Shown: positions 23,548 to 36,344, counted from the first letter of the stretch. The stretch: DNA of 64,000 bases from Bos javanicus (GCF_032452875.1 NC_083876.1:5952001-6016000); one strand, 5' to 3'. Translations and numbers: made by a program. Notes: generated by a model not told the origin, from the letters alone.

Positions 23548-24334
23548 CAATTTGACTTCCCACTGACAGGTACAATGATTTTCTTTTCTCCACATCCTCA
23601 AAACTCATCTCTTGACTTTTTAATTATAACCATTCTCACAGGTGTGAGATAATATTTCTTGGAGTTTTAATTAGCGTTTTCCTGAGTAACAATAATATTG
23701 AGTATCTTTTCACAAACTTATTAGCTAGCTGGATATCTCTTTGGAAAAATGCCTATTTGGTTAATTTGTCTCCCTCTTTAACTAGATGCGTCACTGTTGT
23801 TATTGAGTTGTATGAGTTATTGATAGATTTTGTATGTTAACCCTTTATCTGATATATGGTTTTAAATAGTTTCTTCCATTTTATACATGCCTTTTTATTG
23901 TTACAGTTTGTTTTTCTCCTGTACAGAAGTATTTTAGTTAGATATAGTCCCATTTAATGATTTTTGCTTTTTTCCTTGTGCTTTTGGTGACCCATCTCAA
24001 AAAAAAAAAAAAATAATAATTACTAAGACCAAAATCAAGGAATTTCTTCCCTTTATTCTCATCTGGGAATCTTACCCTATTAGGTAAAAATGTTTAAGTC
24101 TTTAATCCACTTTGAGTTAATTTCTTTGAATGGTATAAGAAAAGGGCCTATTTAATTAACTGTAAGTGGTCATCCAGTTTTATCCACCCATTTGTTGAAG
24201 AGACTATCCTTTCCCATTGAATGTTCTTGACTTGCTTTTCAAGTATTAGCTAATCATCAGTGATGAGGGCAGGGGAGAGTAACTCTGGGCTTTCTATTCT
24301 GTTCCATTGGTTTGAAGTGTCTGTTATTTTTTTT

Positions 24335-24681
24335 AAAATTTTATTTATTTCATTTTAGTTTGTGCAGTGTTTTTTTTTTTTGCTGTGCAGGCTTTCTCTA
24401 GTTGCAGAGATGAAGGACTACTCTTGTTTCTGGTCCAAGGGCCTCTCATTGTGGTGGCTTCTCTTGTTGTGGAGCGTGGGCTCTAGTGCAAGTGGACTTC
24501 AGTAGCTGCAGCACATGCACTCAGTAGTGGAGGCTCCTGGGCTCTAAAGCACAGGCTCAATAGTTGTGGCACACGGGCTTAGCTGTATTGTGGCGTGTTA
24601 TATCTTCCTAGATCAGGGATCAAACCCAGGTCTCCTGCATTGGCAGGCAGATTCTTTACCATTGAGCCACCAGGGAAGTCC
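24335..24681 (-). mobile_element. CHR-2A-type SINE, full length
   Basis: Antisense: T-rich left edge (complement of the A tail), 'ggctttctctagttgcagag', 'cattgtggtggcttctcttg', 'gtggcacacgggcttagctg', then the tRNA-like head 'gggatcaaacccaggtctcc' and 'gagccaccagggaagtcc'. L1 text around it ('gtgtctgttatttttttt' / 'tgtgtctattttttc') suggests a duplicated target of about 15 bp, now imperfect. Confidence 0.88.
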
Positions 24682-26052
24682 TATGTGTCTATTTTTTCTT
24701 TTTTTTAATGTCAGTTACTATATTGTTTAATTACTATAGCTGTACAGTAAAGTTTGAAATCAAGAAATGCAATATCTCTAATTTTCTTCTTCTTTCTCAG
24801 TGTTGCTTTGGCTGTCTGGGGTCTCTTAGAGTTCCACACAAATTTTAGGATCATTTTCTATTTCTGCAAAAAATATGATTGAAATGTTTACAGGATTACA
24901 TTGAATCTAGAAAAGGCTTTGGGTAGTGTAGAGATGTTACTAATATTAATTTTTCTGATCTGTGAACATGAAATATCTTTCTGTTCAGTTGTATCTTTTT
25001 CACTTTCTTTCATTAATATCTTGCAATTTTCACCTCCTTGCTTAAATTTATTCCAAAAACTGTTTTTGTTTTTGATGAATTTTTGAATCAGGTTAATTTC
25101 TTTTTTTTTCTTTGTTTTTCAGAAGTTGTGTTAGTCTGTAGAAACACAACTAATTTCTCTGTTGATTTAATATCCTGCAACTTTGCTGAGTTTTTGTTTT
25201 TGTTTTTTTTTAGAGTCAATAGTAATTATGGTTGACTATTTAGGATTTTCTATATATAAGACCCTATCATCTTCAAATAACGACAATTTTACTTATTTAC
25301 TTTCTCAAATGTGGTTGCATTTTATTTCTTTGTATGGTCTAATTGCTTCAGCTAGAACTTCCACTACTATGTTGAATAACAGTGGTGAGAGTAGGCCTCT
25401 TTGTCTTATTCCTGAGCTTAGATAAAAGCTTTCAATTTCTTACCACTGAGTAATATGTTAGGTGTGAATTTGTCATATACAGTCTTTATTATGTTGATTT
25501 ATGTTCCTTTTATACACATCTACTGAGAGGATTTTTTGCTTTTCATGGAAACATGTGTTTTCATGATCTTTTTTTTGCTTCTGTTAAGATTATTATGTGA
25601 TTTTTATTTTTCACTGTATTGAAGTGGCGTGTCACGTTTATTAGCTTTCATGTATTGATGCTTATTTGAATACAAGGTATGAATTTCACTTGGTCACAGT
25701 GTATAATCCTTATAATATGATGGATTTTTCATAGTTTGATGAAAAATTTTGCATCTCTATTCATTTGAGAGATGGGTCTCTAGTTTCACTTTATTATTCT
25801 TTCTTTCTTTTTTTTTTTCTTGTGGTGGCTTACCTGGCTTTGGTGTCAGAGTAATGCTGGATTACTTAAATGTTTGACTGCATTCTCTCTTCTTTAACTT
25901 TTTTAGAAAAAAAAATGTTTCAAAGGATCCTCATTAAGTCTTCTTTAAATGTTTGGTAGAAATTGACAGATAAGCCATCTGGCTCTGGAACTTTATATGG
26001 TGGGATTTTTGATTCCCAGTTCAACTTTCTTTCTCATTGGAACCATGTCTCT

Positions 26053-27056
26053 CTCTCTTTTTTTAATTCAACATTTATTGATTCACATTAAATTTCTATC
26101 TCATAATATTAACATATCTGTGGTACAGTGTCAAATCTCTTGATTTAGAATTCCACAATAAAATATCTCACAGCTTATAATATGACTTAGAAAGGTACTT
26201 TTTGGTATGTGTGACACCATTTATATAATTGACCAATTGATCAATTGAACTTAATGATTCAATTTAAAGATGAACTTAATGACTCAATTTCAGTGTTCAC
26301 TTTTAGCAATTAAGCATCTTTGATTTTTTTATTTTTTTTAATTGAAGGATAATAGTTTTACAAAATTTTGTTGTTTTCTGTCAAACCTCAATATTAATCA
26401 GCCATAGGTATACATATATCCCCTCTCTTTTGGACTTCCTTCCCATCTTCCTCCCCATTCTGCCCCGCCAGCTTGATACAGAGCCCCTGTTTGAGTTTCT
26501 TAGCCATACAGCAAATTCCTATTGGCTATCTATTTTACATATGGTAATGTAAGTTTCCATGTTACTCTTTCCATACATCTCACCATCTCCTCCCCTCTCC
26601 CCATGTCCATAAGTCTATTCTCTATGCCTTTTTTTCCATTGCTGCCCTGTAAATAAATTCTTCAGTACCGTTTTTATAGATTCCGTATATATCCATTAGA
26701 ATATGTTATTCATCTTTCTCTTTCTGATTTATTTCATTCTGTATAATAGGTTCTAGGTTCATCCACCTCATTAGAACTGACTCAAAGGCATTCCTTTTCA
26801 TGACTGAGTAATATTCCATAGTGTATATGTACCATAACTTCTTTATCCATTCATCCATGGGCATCTAGGTTGTTTCCATGTTCTAGCTATTGTAAATAGT
26901 GCTACAATGAACAAAGGGATACATGTGTCTCTTTCAGTTTTGGTTTATTCAGGGTATATGCCTAGGAGTGGGATTGCTGGGTCATATAGTGGTTTTATTC
27001 CTAGTTTTTTTAAGGAATCTCCTTAACATCTTCTACAGTGACTAGAGCATTCCCTT
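26053..27056 (-). mobile_element. L1, 5'-truncated, with probable 3' transduction
   Basis: The 13-mer 'gaaccatgtctct' flanks the unit at 26040-26052 and 27057-27069. From the right, antisense L1 ('cctaggagtgggattgctgg', 'gttctaggttcatccacctc') runs down to its normal 3' end near 26340 with an A-rich tail (T-rich 26324-26340). About 259 non-L1 bases (26065-26323) and a second short A tail (T run 26058-26064) then follow. On the minus strand an AATAAA (26079-26074) precedes this second tail. The pattern fits read-through past the L1 signal with mobilisation of source-locus flank. Confidence 0.82.
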
Positions 27057-27069
27057 GAACCATGTCTCT

Positions 27070-28884
27070 TTAATATCCTTTGATATTCTTATCTAACTCT
27101 TTCCTGGTCTCCTCCCACCTTATAGAGACAGAAAATCCAGTTCAGTACTCTGGATACTTCTGTAAAGAAACTGGATACTCCAGCTAAATCTCAAACCAGT
27201 TGGGTGGTGGGCACTTACTCACCGTTCCTCTCCCCTGTAGGAAATGTCACTACTCTCTGATAGTTCAGCCACATGCTGTGTTGCCTTGGAGAAGGGCCAA
27301 CACCACAAGGTTCTGATTCCTTCCACTATGCTATAACTTATTTTTTCCTTTCTTTTATTCCAGTCTCTTCCAGAAGGCTTCACTTTTACAGTTTCTCTCT
27401 GGTCTTTGTGCATACCCTCTCCAGGTTTCTTTCCAATTATGGAGACAGGGATTAGGGCAGATTTGCTTCTCCATTGATTTCACCACCTGAAGAAATGTCT
27501 ATGTGCTCAATACCAGATACACAGGTGCAAGGTGACTCTCAGGCCCCTTGGTATATGGTACTGGATCCCACAACTCCCACAGAGCCATTGCTTCATGGAA
27601 CTAAAAGGAGAAATGTCTTTGGCCACCACGATAATGACTTCACTCCATATGTATCATCATTTAAATAGAATCAATGAATAACTTTTACTAGATAGAACTT
27701 TAGTGAAGATTCAACAATTTAATTAATGTAAAGCTCCAACCTAAGATTTTACAAATAGTAGACTATCAGTTAACATTAATTACTTTACTAATAATTACTG
27801 TTCTTGGTAGTTGTAAGATGTTTATTCTGATAGTTTTTAAAGAACCTGCTACGCTCATCCATTTGTTTCCAGTAACTTGCATAAAATTTTATGACTATCA
27901 GAGTAGAGTCATAGACCACTTATATTTTTAAATTACATACAAATATAAACCCTAGTTTCAACAGAAGAAAATAAGTGCTAATATGAAATTAAAGTGTTGC
28001 GTGTAATTTTAATTATGATACAATTTTGAAGGCTAATCTTTTTCTATATTATTTGTCCCAATTTTTCAATGTTTCATAATAGAAAGAGTATATCCTTAAC
28101 TAAAAAGATTACTTCTATTCTGCATCTTGTCATGCTTCTTGTGATGAACTTTCTGAATAGCTCAATTATTTTGCAAATTTTACCTAAAAATCATAGCCTC
28201 TAGAGCTCATCTTAACTCTTTTTCCTTAGTGTTTCTTATTTGGTATACATTTTTTATGACTATGAATAGCTATAATTTTATGGTGTTTATTATTATGAAA
28301 ATAGGCCTCACGAGATAAGCAAAGTGAAATAACATTCAGAAGTGACTTTTGCTCTATTAGGAGAAACTAGAAGCAAAATTATTTCCATAGTCCTTTAAAG
28401 AAACAATAAACCTCCTCACATGCATGATAAATACTTTACACAAATTTGTTAAAATAAAATCTGTTAAAAATAAAATTCAGATTTATGTGGCCTTTTATAT
28501 GTATACAAAAATCACATTTAAAAACATGTACTTTCATAAAACCAAAACTAAATAATTTACCTCTAGTAAACTTCATTAAAAGCATATTCTAAAGAATAAG
28601 TATTTTCATGCAGAAGGAAAGTAATCCCACTTAAAATTATCTTAAAACAGGAATGGAAAAGTAAATATCTGGGCAAATTAAACTGAGTAATGCTGTACAT
28701 GTAATAATAAGAACATTATTATATGATATAAAAAATGTGTGTATACAGAAAATATGACAAAAATCCAGGAAATTGAGTATGAAAATAAAGTTAAGTTATT
28801 GTAAGCTCATCAATTTCTCCACAAAATATAAAACTACTAATACTTAATAGAATCCAAGAAGTCAAACATACCTGATATAATCCA
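27070..28884. other. Unassigned non-coding interval
   Basis: The first 600 bases (27070-27670) are less AT-rich than the rest and may be an old repeat or relic that I cannot place. Small open frames on both strands (27219-27413, 27273-27455, 27474-27668) show no domain. The remainder is AT-rich. Confidence 0.5.
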
Positions 28885-28890
28885 TAATAT

Positions 28891-30755
28891 CAGTTCAGTT
28901 CAGTTCACTCACTCAGTCATATCCGACTCTTTGTGACTCTATTAATTGCAGCACACCAAGCCTCCCTGTCCATCACCAACCCCCGTAGTTCACTCAGACT
29001 CAAATCCATCAAGTCAGTGATGCCATCCAGTCATCTCATCCTCTGTCGTCCCCTTCTCCTCCTGCCCCCAATCCCTCCCAGCATCAGAGTCTTTTCCAAT
29101 GAGTCAACTCTTTGCATAAGGTGGCCAAAGTACTGGAGTTTCAGTTTCAGCATTATTCCCTCCAAAGAAATCCCAGGGCTGATCCCCTTCAGAATGGACG
29201 GGTTGGACCTCCTTGCAGGCCAAGGGACTCTCAAGAGTCTTCTCCAATACCACAGTTCAAAAGCATAAATTCTTCGGCATTCAGCTTTCTTCACAGTCCA
29301 ACTCTTATATCCATACATGATCACTGGAAAAACCATAGCCTTGACTAGACAGACCTTTGTTGGCAAAGTAATGTCTCTGCTTTTGAATATGTTATCTAGG
29401 TTGGTCATAACTTTTCTTCCAAGGAGTAAGCGTCTTTTAATTGCATGGCTGCAGTCACCATCTGCAGTGATTATGGAGCCCAAAAAAATGAAGTCTGACA
29501 CTGTTTCCACTGTTTCCCCATCTATTTCCCATGAAGCGATGGGACCAGATGCCATGATCTTAGTTTTCTGAGTGTTGAGCTTTAAGCCAACTTTTTCACT
29601 CTCCACTTTCACTTTCATCAAGAGACTTTTTAGTTCCTCTTCACTTTCTGCCATAAGGGTGGTGTCATCTGTATATCTGAGGTTATTGATATTTCTCCCG
29701 GCAATCTTGATTCCAGCTTGTGCTTCTTCCAGCCCAACGTTTCTCATGATGTACTCTGCATATAAGTTAAATAAGCAGGGTGACAATATACAGCCTTGAT
29801 GTACTCCTTTACCTATTTGGAACAAGTCTGTTGCTCCATGTCCAGTTCTAACTGTTACTTCCTGACCTGCCCATAGGTTTCTCAAGAGGCAGGAGTGGTG
29901 CTCTGGTATTCCCATCTCTTTCAGAATTCTCCACAGTTTATTGTGGTCCACACAGTCAAAGGCTTTGGCATAGTCAATAAAGCAGAAACAGATATTTTTC
30001 TGGAACTCTCTTGCTTTTTCTATGATCCAGTGGATGTTGGCAATTTTATCTCTGGTTCCTCTGCCTTTTCGAAAACCAGCTTGAACATCTGGAAGTTCAT
30101 GGTTCACGTATTGCTGAAGCCTGGCTTGGAGAATTTTGAGCATTACTTTACTAGCCTGTGAGATGAGTGCAATTGTGCAGTAGTTTGAGCATTCTTTGGC
30201 ATTGCCTTTCTTTGGGATTGGAATGAAAACTGACCTTTTCCAGCCCTGTGGCCACTGCTGAGTTTTCCAAATTTGCTGGCATATTGAGTGCTGCACTTTC
30301 ATAGCATCATCTTTTAGGATTTGAAATAGCTCAACTGGAATTCCATCACATCCACTAGCTTTGTTCTTAGGGATGCTTTCTAAGGCCCACTTGACTTCAC
30401 TTTCCAGGATGTCTGGCTCTAGGTGAGTGATTACACCATCGTGATAATCTTGGTCATGAAGATCCTTTTTGCACAGTTCGTCTGTGTATTCTTGCCACCT
30501 CTTCTTAATATTTTCTGCTTCTGTTAGGCCCATACCATTTCTGTCCTTTATCGAGCCCATCTCAGCATGAAATATTTCCTTAGTATCTCTAATTTTTCTT
30601 GAAGCTATCCCTAGTCTTTCCCATTCTGTTGTTATCCTCTATTTCTTTGCATTGATCACTAAGGAAAGCTTTCTTATCTCTTGCTGTTCTTTGGAACTCT
30701 GCATTCAGATGCTTACATCTTTCCTTTTCTCCTTTGCTTTTTGCTTCTCTTCTTT
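28891..30755 (-). mobile_element. BovB LINE, 5'-truncated, best preserved copy
   Basis: Starts with the BovB tail ('cagttcagttcagttcactc') and continues without large indels through the reverse-transcriptase region to 'gcttctcttctttcaagg' at about 30755, roughly 1.87 kb. 'ataatat' occurs at 28884-28890 and 30771-30777 and might be the target duplication, but 15 unexplained bases lie inside the right copy. Low divergence suggests a fairly recent insertion. Confidence 0.95.
29031..30560 (-). pseudogene. BovB ORF2 reverse-transcriptase fragment (509 codons)
   Basis: Uninterrupted frame covering the BovB reverse transcriptase and C-terminal region; the endonuclease domain is missing by truncation. 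Visible blocks: 'AGFRKGRGTRDKIANI' (161-176), motif A 'FIDYAKAFD' (194-202), motif B 'QGCILSPCLFN' (255-265), motif C 'YTDD' (296-299) and 'GLKLNTQKTKIMASG' (325-339). Motif C differs from the usual YADD, with both aspartates kept. The frame ends at 'GRQRMR' where relatives (for example 50341-50561) continue 'WLDGITDS', so a Trp-to-stop change removed about 40 residues. The first Met is internal to the real ORF. Not a host gene. Confidence 0.93.
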
Positions 30756-30777
30756 CAAGGAGCTAATAAAATAATAT

Positions 30778-32744
30778 GCAAATAGAAAGATTAATATAGA
30801 AATACTAGAATATCTTAAGTAGGAAAAAATTAAAAAATGCCCCCAAATTAGAAACATGGAACACTACCTTGTAGATATATCAATTATTGTATTAAATACA
30901 AATTAACTAAATAACTCAATTATGAGATTGTGATCAACAAACTAAATTTTTAAAGAAAGTGAACAATACCCAAGTAGTATCTGGGATCTTGAGATCTATA
31001 ACTGCAAGGAAATGATTCTACCAAAAACTTGAATGAGCTTGGAAATAGGTTCTTTCTTGTTGATTGTTCAGTTTAGTATATATCTCAGCCAAAAATCTTG
31101 ACAATAATCTAGTCAGTTTTAAGTAGATAAATCAGGTGAACATGTCTAGACTACTGAGCATGCCCAGACTGAGCTACTGAGATTTTTCAGGCATCAATAT
31201 AAAACTGTGCATAGACACTAAAAAAGGAAATCCTTGAATTTAAGATTTCAGGAAGATTGAAAACAAAACATGGGACAATACATATAAAGGAATATCAACT
31301 TCCAAAATCACTGTACCAAAAATACTTTAATATAGGGAGGGTAAGATTTATAAAGGAAAATTTCAGAATATAAAAGGCATCTTTCCAATGAATGATGCGA
31401 TGGTCAATTTTTTGTATGTAATAACATTGCCTCAAAAATATATGCAGAAGAGACTACATAGTGTTAAATTCAATAATCATAGAGAGCAATATTTAAGAGT
31501 TATTTCAGTTATACAGTAAAGAAATGTTCATAGAAATATTCAAGATTTTGAAAACCAATGAATAAATGCAACATCAATGTAATACGTAGAACATTGAATG
31601 CAACAGCTTCATATACAAATTGCATATGTTTTCAAATGTACATGTGGGCCAAAATTAACAATATGTTGATTACTAACATAATGTCTCATTTTGTTTCAAC
31701 TGATTGAAATTTTATACACTGGCACATATATTTAATATATTAAAATAATTATAAAATTCTCAAGGTGAAAATCCCCCAATTTTTTTTTTTGCATAAAAGT
31801 ATATCTTTATTGCTTTATAGTATATTTTCAAATATATGGGTTCTATACTTATTTGGATAATATTTCATATTTAATACATAAAAATGTAAAGCATTCTTTG
31901 GTTAATATTTTCTAAATGATAGGGCTAATTTCAATGAGACATAAAAGAAAACTGTGGTTAATAACCAAGTATGAAAATATGGCTAGTTAGAATTTGCATA
32001 GGTAAACTTAATTAATGTTTATTTTATTGAAACTGAGTCATTTGCATAAAATTTGAAGGGCATTTCTTTTATGGCATTTTTTCATTTTGTTAAAGCTGTG
32101 ATACTTTATAAATATCGTAATGGCTCCAAGCAGTTATTATTCTGAGATAACAGGGTGTTATAGCTCAAAATTTGTGGTGAATTTAATTTCGTGGATAGCC
32201 AGTATTATATACCCCATCAAGTGTGTTTAGAATCTATCTTCAGAGAAGATAGAAGCAGCACATACTTACCTATCAATGTAAAATCTCAGTGATCTAGAAA
32301 GATGGAAGGTGGTCTCACCCAGCAATGGGCTGCTTTGCCAAGAAGCTATTCCTCTGATTGGTTTATCGCTCATGGGAAGAGGCACACATGTGGAAACCAT
32401 CTCAGATGGAAGCCAGCACCATATGCCTCTTGTAAAATACCACCCTCGGAGGCAGAGGAGAAGACATTTGCAAAAAACTTATGTCAATACAAAATCAATA
32501 AAATTTAAAAATATTTTGCATGAAGATATAATAAAATATATCATACCAAAACTCATGGAATGCAGCAAAGCCTATTATTAGAATAAAACTTGTGTTTCGT
32601 AATGAATATCCTACAAAAAGTAAAATGTCAAATACATTAATATAAGTACAATTTGAAGAAGCTAGAAAATGATTCGTAAAATATAATAAATAATAAGATA
32701 GAACCACACAGAAAAAAATAAGAAATTTAAAGAAACTAAACATT
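30778..32744. other. AT-rich non-coding interval
   Basis: Mostly AT-rich single-copy-looking sequence. At 32302-32520 a less AT-rich stretch ends in 'caaaatcaataaaatttaaa', with overlapping open frames of 68 and 90 codons. The longer is arginine-rich but matches nothing I know. Confidence 0.5.
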
Positions 32745-32756
32745 GATTATTTGAAT

Positions 32757-33026
32757 ACTGCTGCTAAGTCACTTCAGTGGTGTCTTACTCTGTGCGACCC
32801 CATAGACAGCAGCCCACCAGGCTCCTCCGTCCCTGGGATTCTCCAGGCAAGAACACTGGAGTGGGTTGCCATTTCCTTCTCCAATGCATGAAAGTGAAAA
32901 GTGAAAGTGAAGTCACTCAGTCGTGTCCAACTCTTAGCGACCCCATGGACTGCACCCTACCAGGGTCCTCCACCCATGGGATTTTCCAGGCAAGAGTACT
33001 GGAGTGGGGTGCCATTGCTTTTTCTG
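32757..33026 (-). mobile_element. BovA2 SINE with perfect 12 bp TSD
   Basis: Antisense dimer from 'ctgctgctaagtcacttcag' through the linker 'aatgcatgaaagtgaaaag' to 'tactggagtggggtgccatt'. 'gattatttgaat' occurs at 32745-32756 and 33027-33038, an exact target-site duplication. Little divergence between or within monomers, so relatively young. Confidence 0.96.
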
Positions 33027-33038
33027 GATTATTTGAAT

Positions 33039-33436
33039 GTATTAATATAAATACATGTATGTGTTTTTGTGTGTATACCCTCCAACAATGGCTACTGAAG
33101 AAAAAACTGAGTATACTAATAATCCAATATAAATTTAAAAAATCAAAAAGGAATATTTTGCATGCACTAAAAATTTAGTATTTAAGACAAGATAAACAAA
33201 ATTATGTCAGATGAAATGGACAAGTCCCTTGACAAACCAAACTGACAAAAATCAAAATAAAAAGAAATAAAATTTGAATGTTCTTATAAATACTAAGCTG
33301 ATTTTTACTAAGAAGACCTTCAATCCCCCCCCCCCAAAAAAAATCAGATATTTCCAACATGATACATCAAAATAAAGTCAACATTGTTCCAGAAATTTAT
33401 TATACATAATATTAGAAACATTTTAGAAAAACTATG
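33039..33436. other. AT-rich interval with a C homopolymer
   Basis: No gene or repeat recognised apart from a run of 11 C followed by 8 A (33325-33343). Confidence 0.6.
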
Positions 33437-33446
33437 CAGTGTATTA

Positions 33447-33654
33447 GGGATTCCCTGGTGGCTCAGAAGGTAAAGACTCCACCTGTAGTGTGGAAGACCT
33501 GGGTTCGATCCCTGGGTTGGGAAGGTCTCTGGTAAAGGAAATGGCAACCCACTCCAGTTTTATTGCCTGAGGAATTCCCATTGACAGTGGAACTGGTGGG
33601 CCACAGTCCATGGGGTCACAAAGAGTTGGACACAACTGAGCGATTAAGCACGTA
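33447..33654 (+). mobile_element. Bov-tA SINE with 10 bp TSD
   Basis: Sense copy: 'ggattccctggtggctcaga', 'ggttcgatccctgggttggg' (box-B-like), 'acccactccagttttattgc', 'gttggacacaactgagcgat'. 'cagtgtatta' flanks it at 33437-33446 and 33655-33664. Confidence 0.95.
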
Positions 33655-33867
33655 CAGTGTATTAACAGAATAAAAACAAAAAAAAAAAATCATATAATTA
33701 TCATACACAGAAAAAGCATTGAATAAATGTCAATGCGCAACTCATGGTTTATAAAAGAAAATTGTATTCAAAAATTTATCATTTGTATGATAAACTATAT
33801 ATGTATATAAAAGGCATCTCCAAGGGAAAAGTAAAAACCTTAAAATCCATAATACTATATGATAATG

Positions 33868-36283
33868 CCAACAACAACTTCTTCCAAAAACAAAAGAGAA
33901 GACTCTACACATGAACATCAACAGATGGTCAATACTGAAAACAGATTACTTATATTCTTTGCAGCCAAAGATGGAGAAGATCTGTACAGTTAGCAGAAAC
34001 AAGTACAAGAGCTGACTGTGGATCAGGTCATGAACTTCTTATTGCAAAATTCAGAATGAAATTGAAGAAAGTAGGGAAAACCACTAGACTGTTAAGGTAT
34101 GAAGTAAATCAAAGCCCTTATAATTACACATTGGGGGTAACAAAGAGATTCAAGGGAAGAGATCTGATAGACAGACAGTCTGAAAAACTATGGACAGAGG
34201 TCCATGGCATTGTAGAGAAGGCATTGATTAAGACCACCACCAAGAAAAATAAATGCAAAAAGTAAAAATGGCTGTCTGAGGAGGCCGTACAAATATCTGA
34301 GAAAAGAAAAGAAGCTAAAGGCAAAGGAGAAAAGGAAAATATATACCATATGAATGCAGATTTCCAAAGAATAGCAAGGAGAAATAAGAAAACCTTCCTC
34401 AGTGGTCAATGCAAAGAAATAGGAGAAAACAGTAGAATGGGAAAGACTAGAGGTCTCTTTAGGAAATTAGAGACACCAAAGGACATTTCATGAAAAGATG
34501 GGCACAATGAAAGACAGAAAGTGTATGGACTTAACAGGAACAGAAGATATTAAGAAGAGGCAGCAAGAATACACCTACAGAACTCTACAAAAAAGGTCTT
34601 AATGGCCCAGATAACCACAAGGGTGTGATCACTCACCTAGAGCCAGACATCCAGTAGTGCAAATGCAAGTGGGCCTTAGGAAGAAACACTACGGATAAAG
34701 CTACAGGAGGTAATGGAATTTCAGTTGACCTACTTTAAATCTTAAAAGAAGATGCTGTTAAAGTTCTGCACTCAGTATCTCAGCAAATTTGGAAACTCAG
34801 CTGTGGCCATATGATTGAAAAAGGTCAATTTTCATTCCAATCCCAAAGAAAGGCAATGCCAAAGAATGTTCAACTGCTAAGTTGCTTCAGTCGTGTCCGA
34901 CTCTGTGCGACCCCATAGACAGCAGCTCACTAGGCTCCTCTGTCCCTGGGATTCTCCAGGCAAGAGTACTGGAGTGGGGTGCCATTGCCTTCTCCAACTA
35001 CTACACAATTGCAATCATCTCACACACTAGCAAAGAAGTGCTCAAAATTCCCCAAGTTAGGCTTCAACAGTTTGTGAACTGAGAACTTCCAGATATTCAA
35101 GCTTCATTTTGAAAAGACAGAGGAACCAGACATCAAATTGCCAATATCTGTTGCATCATCAAAAAAGCAAGAGAGTTCCAGAAAAAGCATCTACTTCTGC
35201 TTTATTGACTATGCCAAAGCCTTTGTGCGGATCATAACAAACTGTGGAAATCAGTCAAGCTATGGAAATACCAGAACACCTAACCTGCCTCCTGAGAAAT
35301 CTTTGTGCAGATCAAGAAGCAACAGCTAGAACTGGACATGAAACAACCGACCGATTCCAAATCAAGGAAGGAGTATGTCAAGGCTGTATAATGTCATCCT
35401 GATTATTTAACTTATATGCAGAGTACATCATGCTAAACGTCAGGCTGGATGAAGCACAGCTGCAATCAAGATTGCTGGGAGAAATATCAATAACCTCAGA
35501 TATGCACATGACACCACCCATATTGCAGAAAGCCAAAAGGAACTAAAGAGTCTCTTGATGAAATTGAAAGAGGAGAGTGAAATAGCTGGCTTAAAACTCA
35601 ACAGTGAAAAAACTAAGATCTCCGCATCCACCTCCATAATTTCATGGCAAATAGATGGGGAAACAATGGAAACAGTGACAGACTTTATTTTCATGGGCTC
35701 CAGAATCATGGCAGATGGTAACTGCAGCCATGAAATTAAACGACACCTGCTCCTTAGAAGCAAAGTTATGACAAGCCTAAACAGCATATTAAAAAGCAGA
35801 GACATTACTTAACCAAGAAACATCCATCTAGTCAAAGCTGTATTTTTTCCTGTACTCATTTATGGATGTGAGAGTTGGATCACAAAGAAAAACTGACTGA
35901 GGACAAAGAATTGATGCTTTTAAACTGTTATTGAAGAAGACTCTTGAGAGTCCCTTGGACTGCAAGGAGATGCAACCAGTAATTACTAAAGGAAATCTTC
36001 CCTGAATATTCATTTAAAGGACTGATCTTGAAGCTGAAGGTCCAATACTTTGGTCACCTGATGTGAAGAACTGATGCATCAGAAATGACCCTGATGCTGG
36101 GAAAGATTGAAGGCAGGAGGAGAAGGGGATGACAGAGGTTGAGATGGTTGGATGGCATCACTAACTTGATGGACATGAGTTTGAGTAAGCTCCAGGTGTA
36201 GGTGATGGACAAGGAAGCTTGGTGTGCTGCAGCTCATGGGGTCACAAAGAACTGGACACGACTGAGTGAGTGAACTGAAATGA
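33868..36283 (+). mobile_element. BovB LINE, 5'-truncated (~2.4 kb), degenerate
   Basis: Sense BovB starting near the end of the endonuclease region ('agagaagactctacacatga'), through the linker coding part (34056-34265 encodes 'LKLKKVGKTTRLLRYEVNQ') and the reverse-transcriptase region (35555-35812 encodes 'SEIAGLKLNSEKTKISAS'), to the 3' tail 'gactgagtgagtgaactgaa'. Numerous frameshifts and stops make it inactive. A BovA monomer interrupts it at 34873-34998. Confidence 0.93.
34873..34998 (-). mobile_element. BovA monomer nested in BovB
   Basis: 'ctgctaagttgcttcagtcg', 'ctctgtccctgggattctcc', 'gtactggagtggggtgccat'. A single monomer. BovB text is continuous if it is removed ('aaagaatgttcaac' + 'tactacacaattgcaatcat'). 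Flank duplication is at most about 5 bp ('caact'). Confidence 0.87.
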
Positions 36284-36344
36284 TAGTGAAACCCCCTCCT
36301 CATAGTCAGGAATGAGATAAAAGTATTCACCATCAAAATTCGTG

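Larger units (their letters stand above)
22441..26039 (-). mobile_element. Older L1 (L1M-like), antisense, carrying later insertions
   Basis: The plus strand is antisense L1. 3' UTR-like 'ttgttgagatataattcaca' is at the left. ORF2-derived text follows, such as 'cttttggtgacccatctcaa', 'tccagttttatccacccatt', 'tgttgaataacagtggtgag' and 'aagccatctggctctggaac'. It is more diverged than the sense L1 at 18941 and has been hit by at least three SINEs and a (TA)(CA) microsatellite. The 5' limit near 26039 coincides with a younger L1 insertion. Confidence 0.87.

Noticed and set aside
28933..29268. A 111-codon plus-strand frame
   Set aside because: Reverse complement of the BovB 3' end, and the same pseudo-peptide recurs at other antisense BovB copies.
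29031..30560. A 509-codon frame as a host protein-coding gene
   Set aside because: The motifs and collinearity with several other copies in the window show it is BovB reverse transcriptase. It is truncated at both ends.
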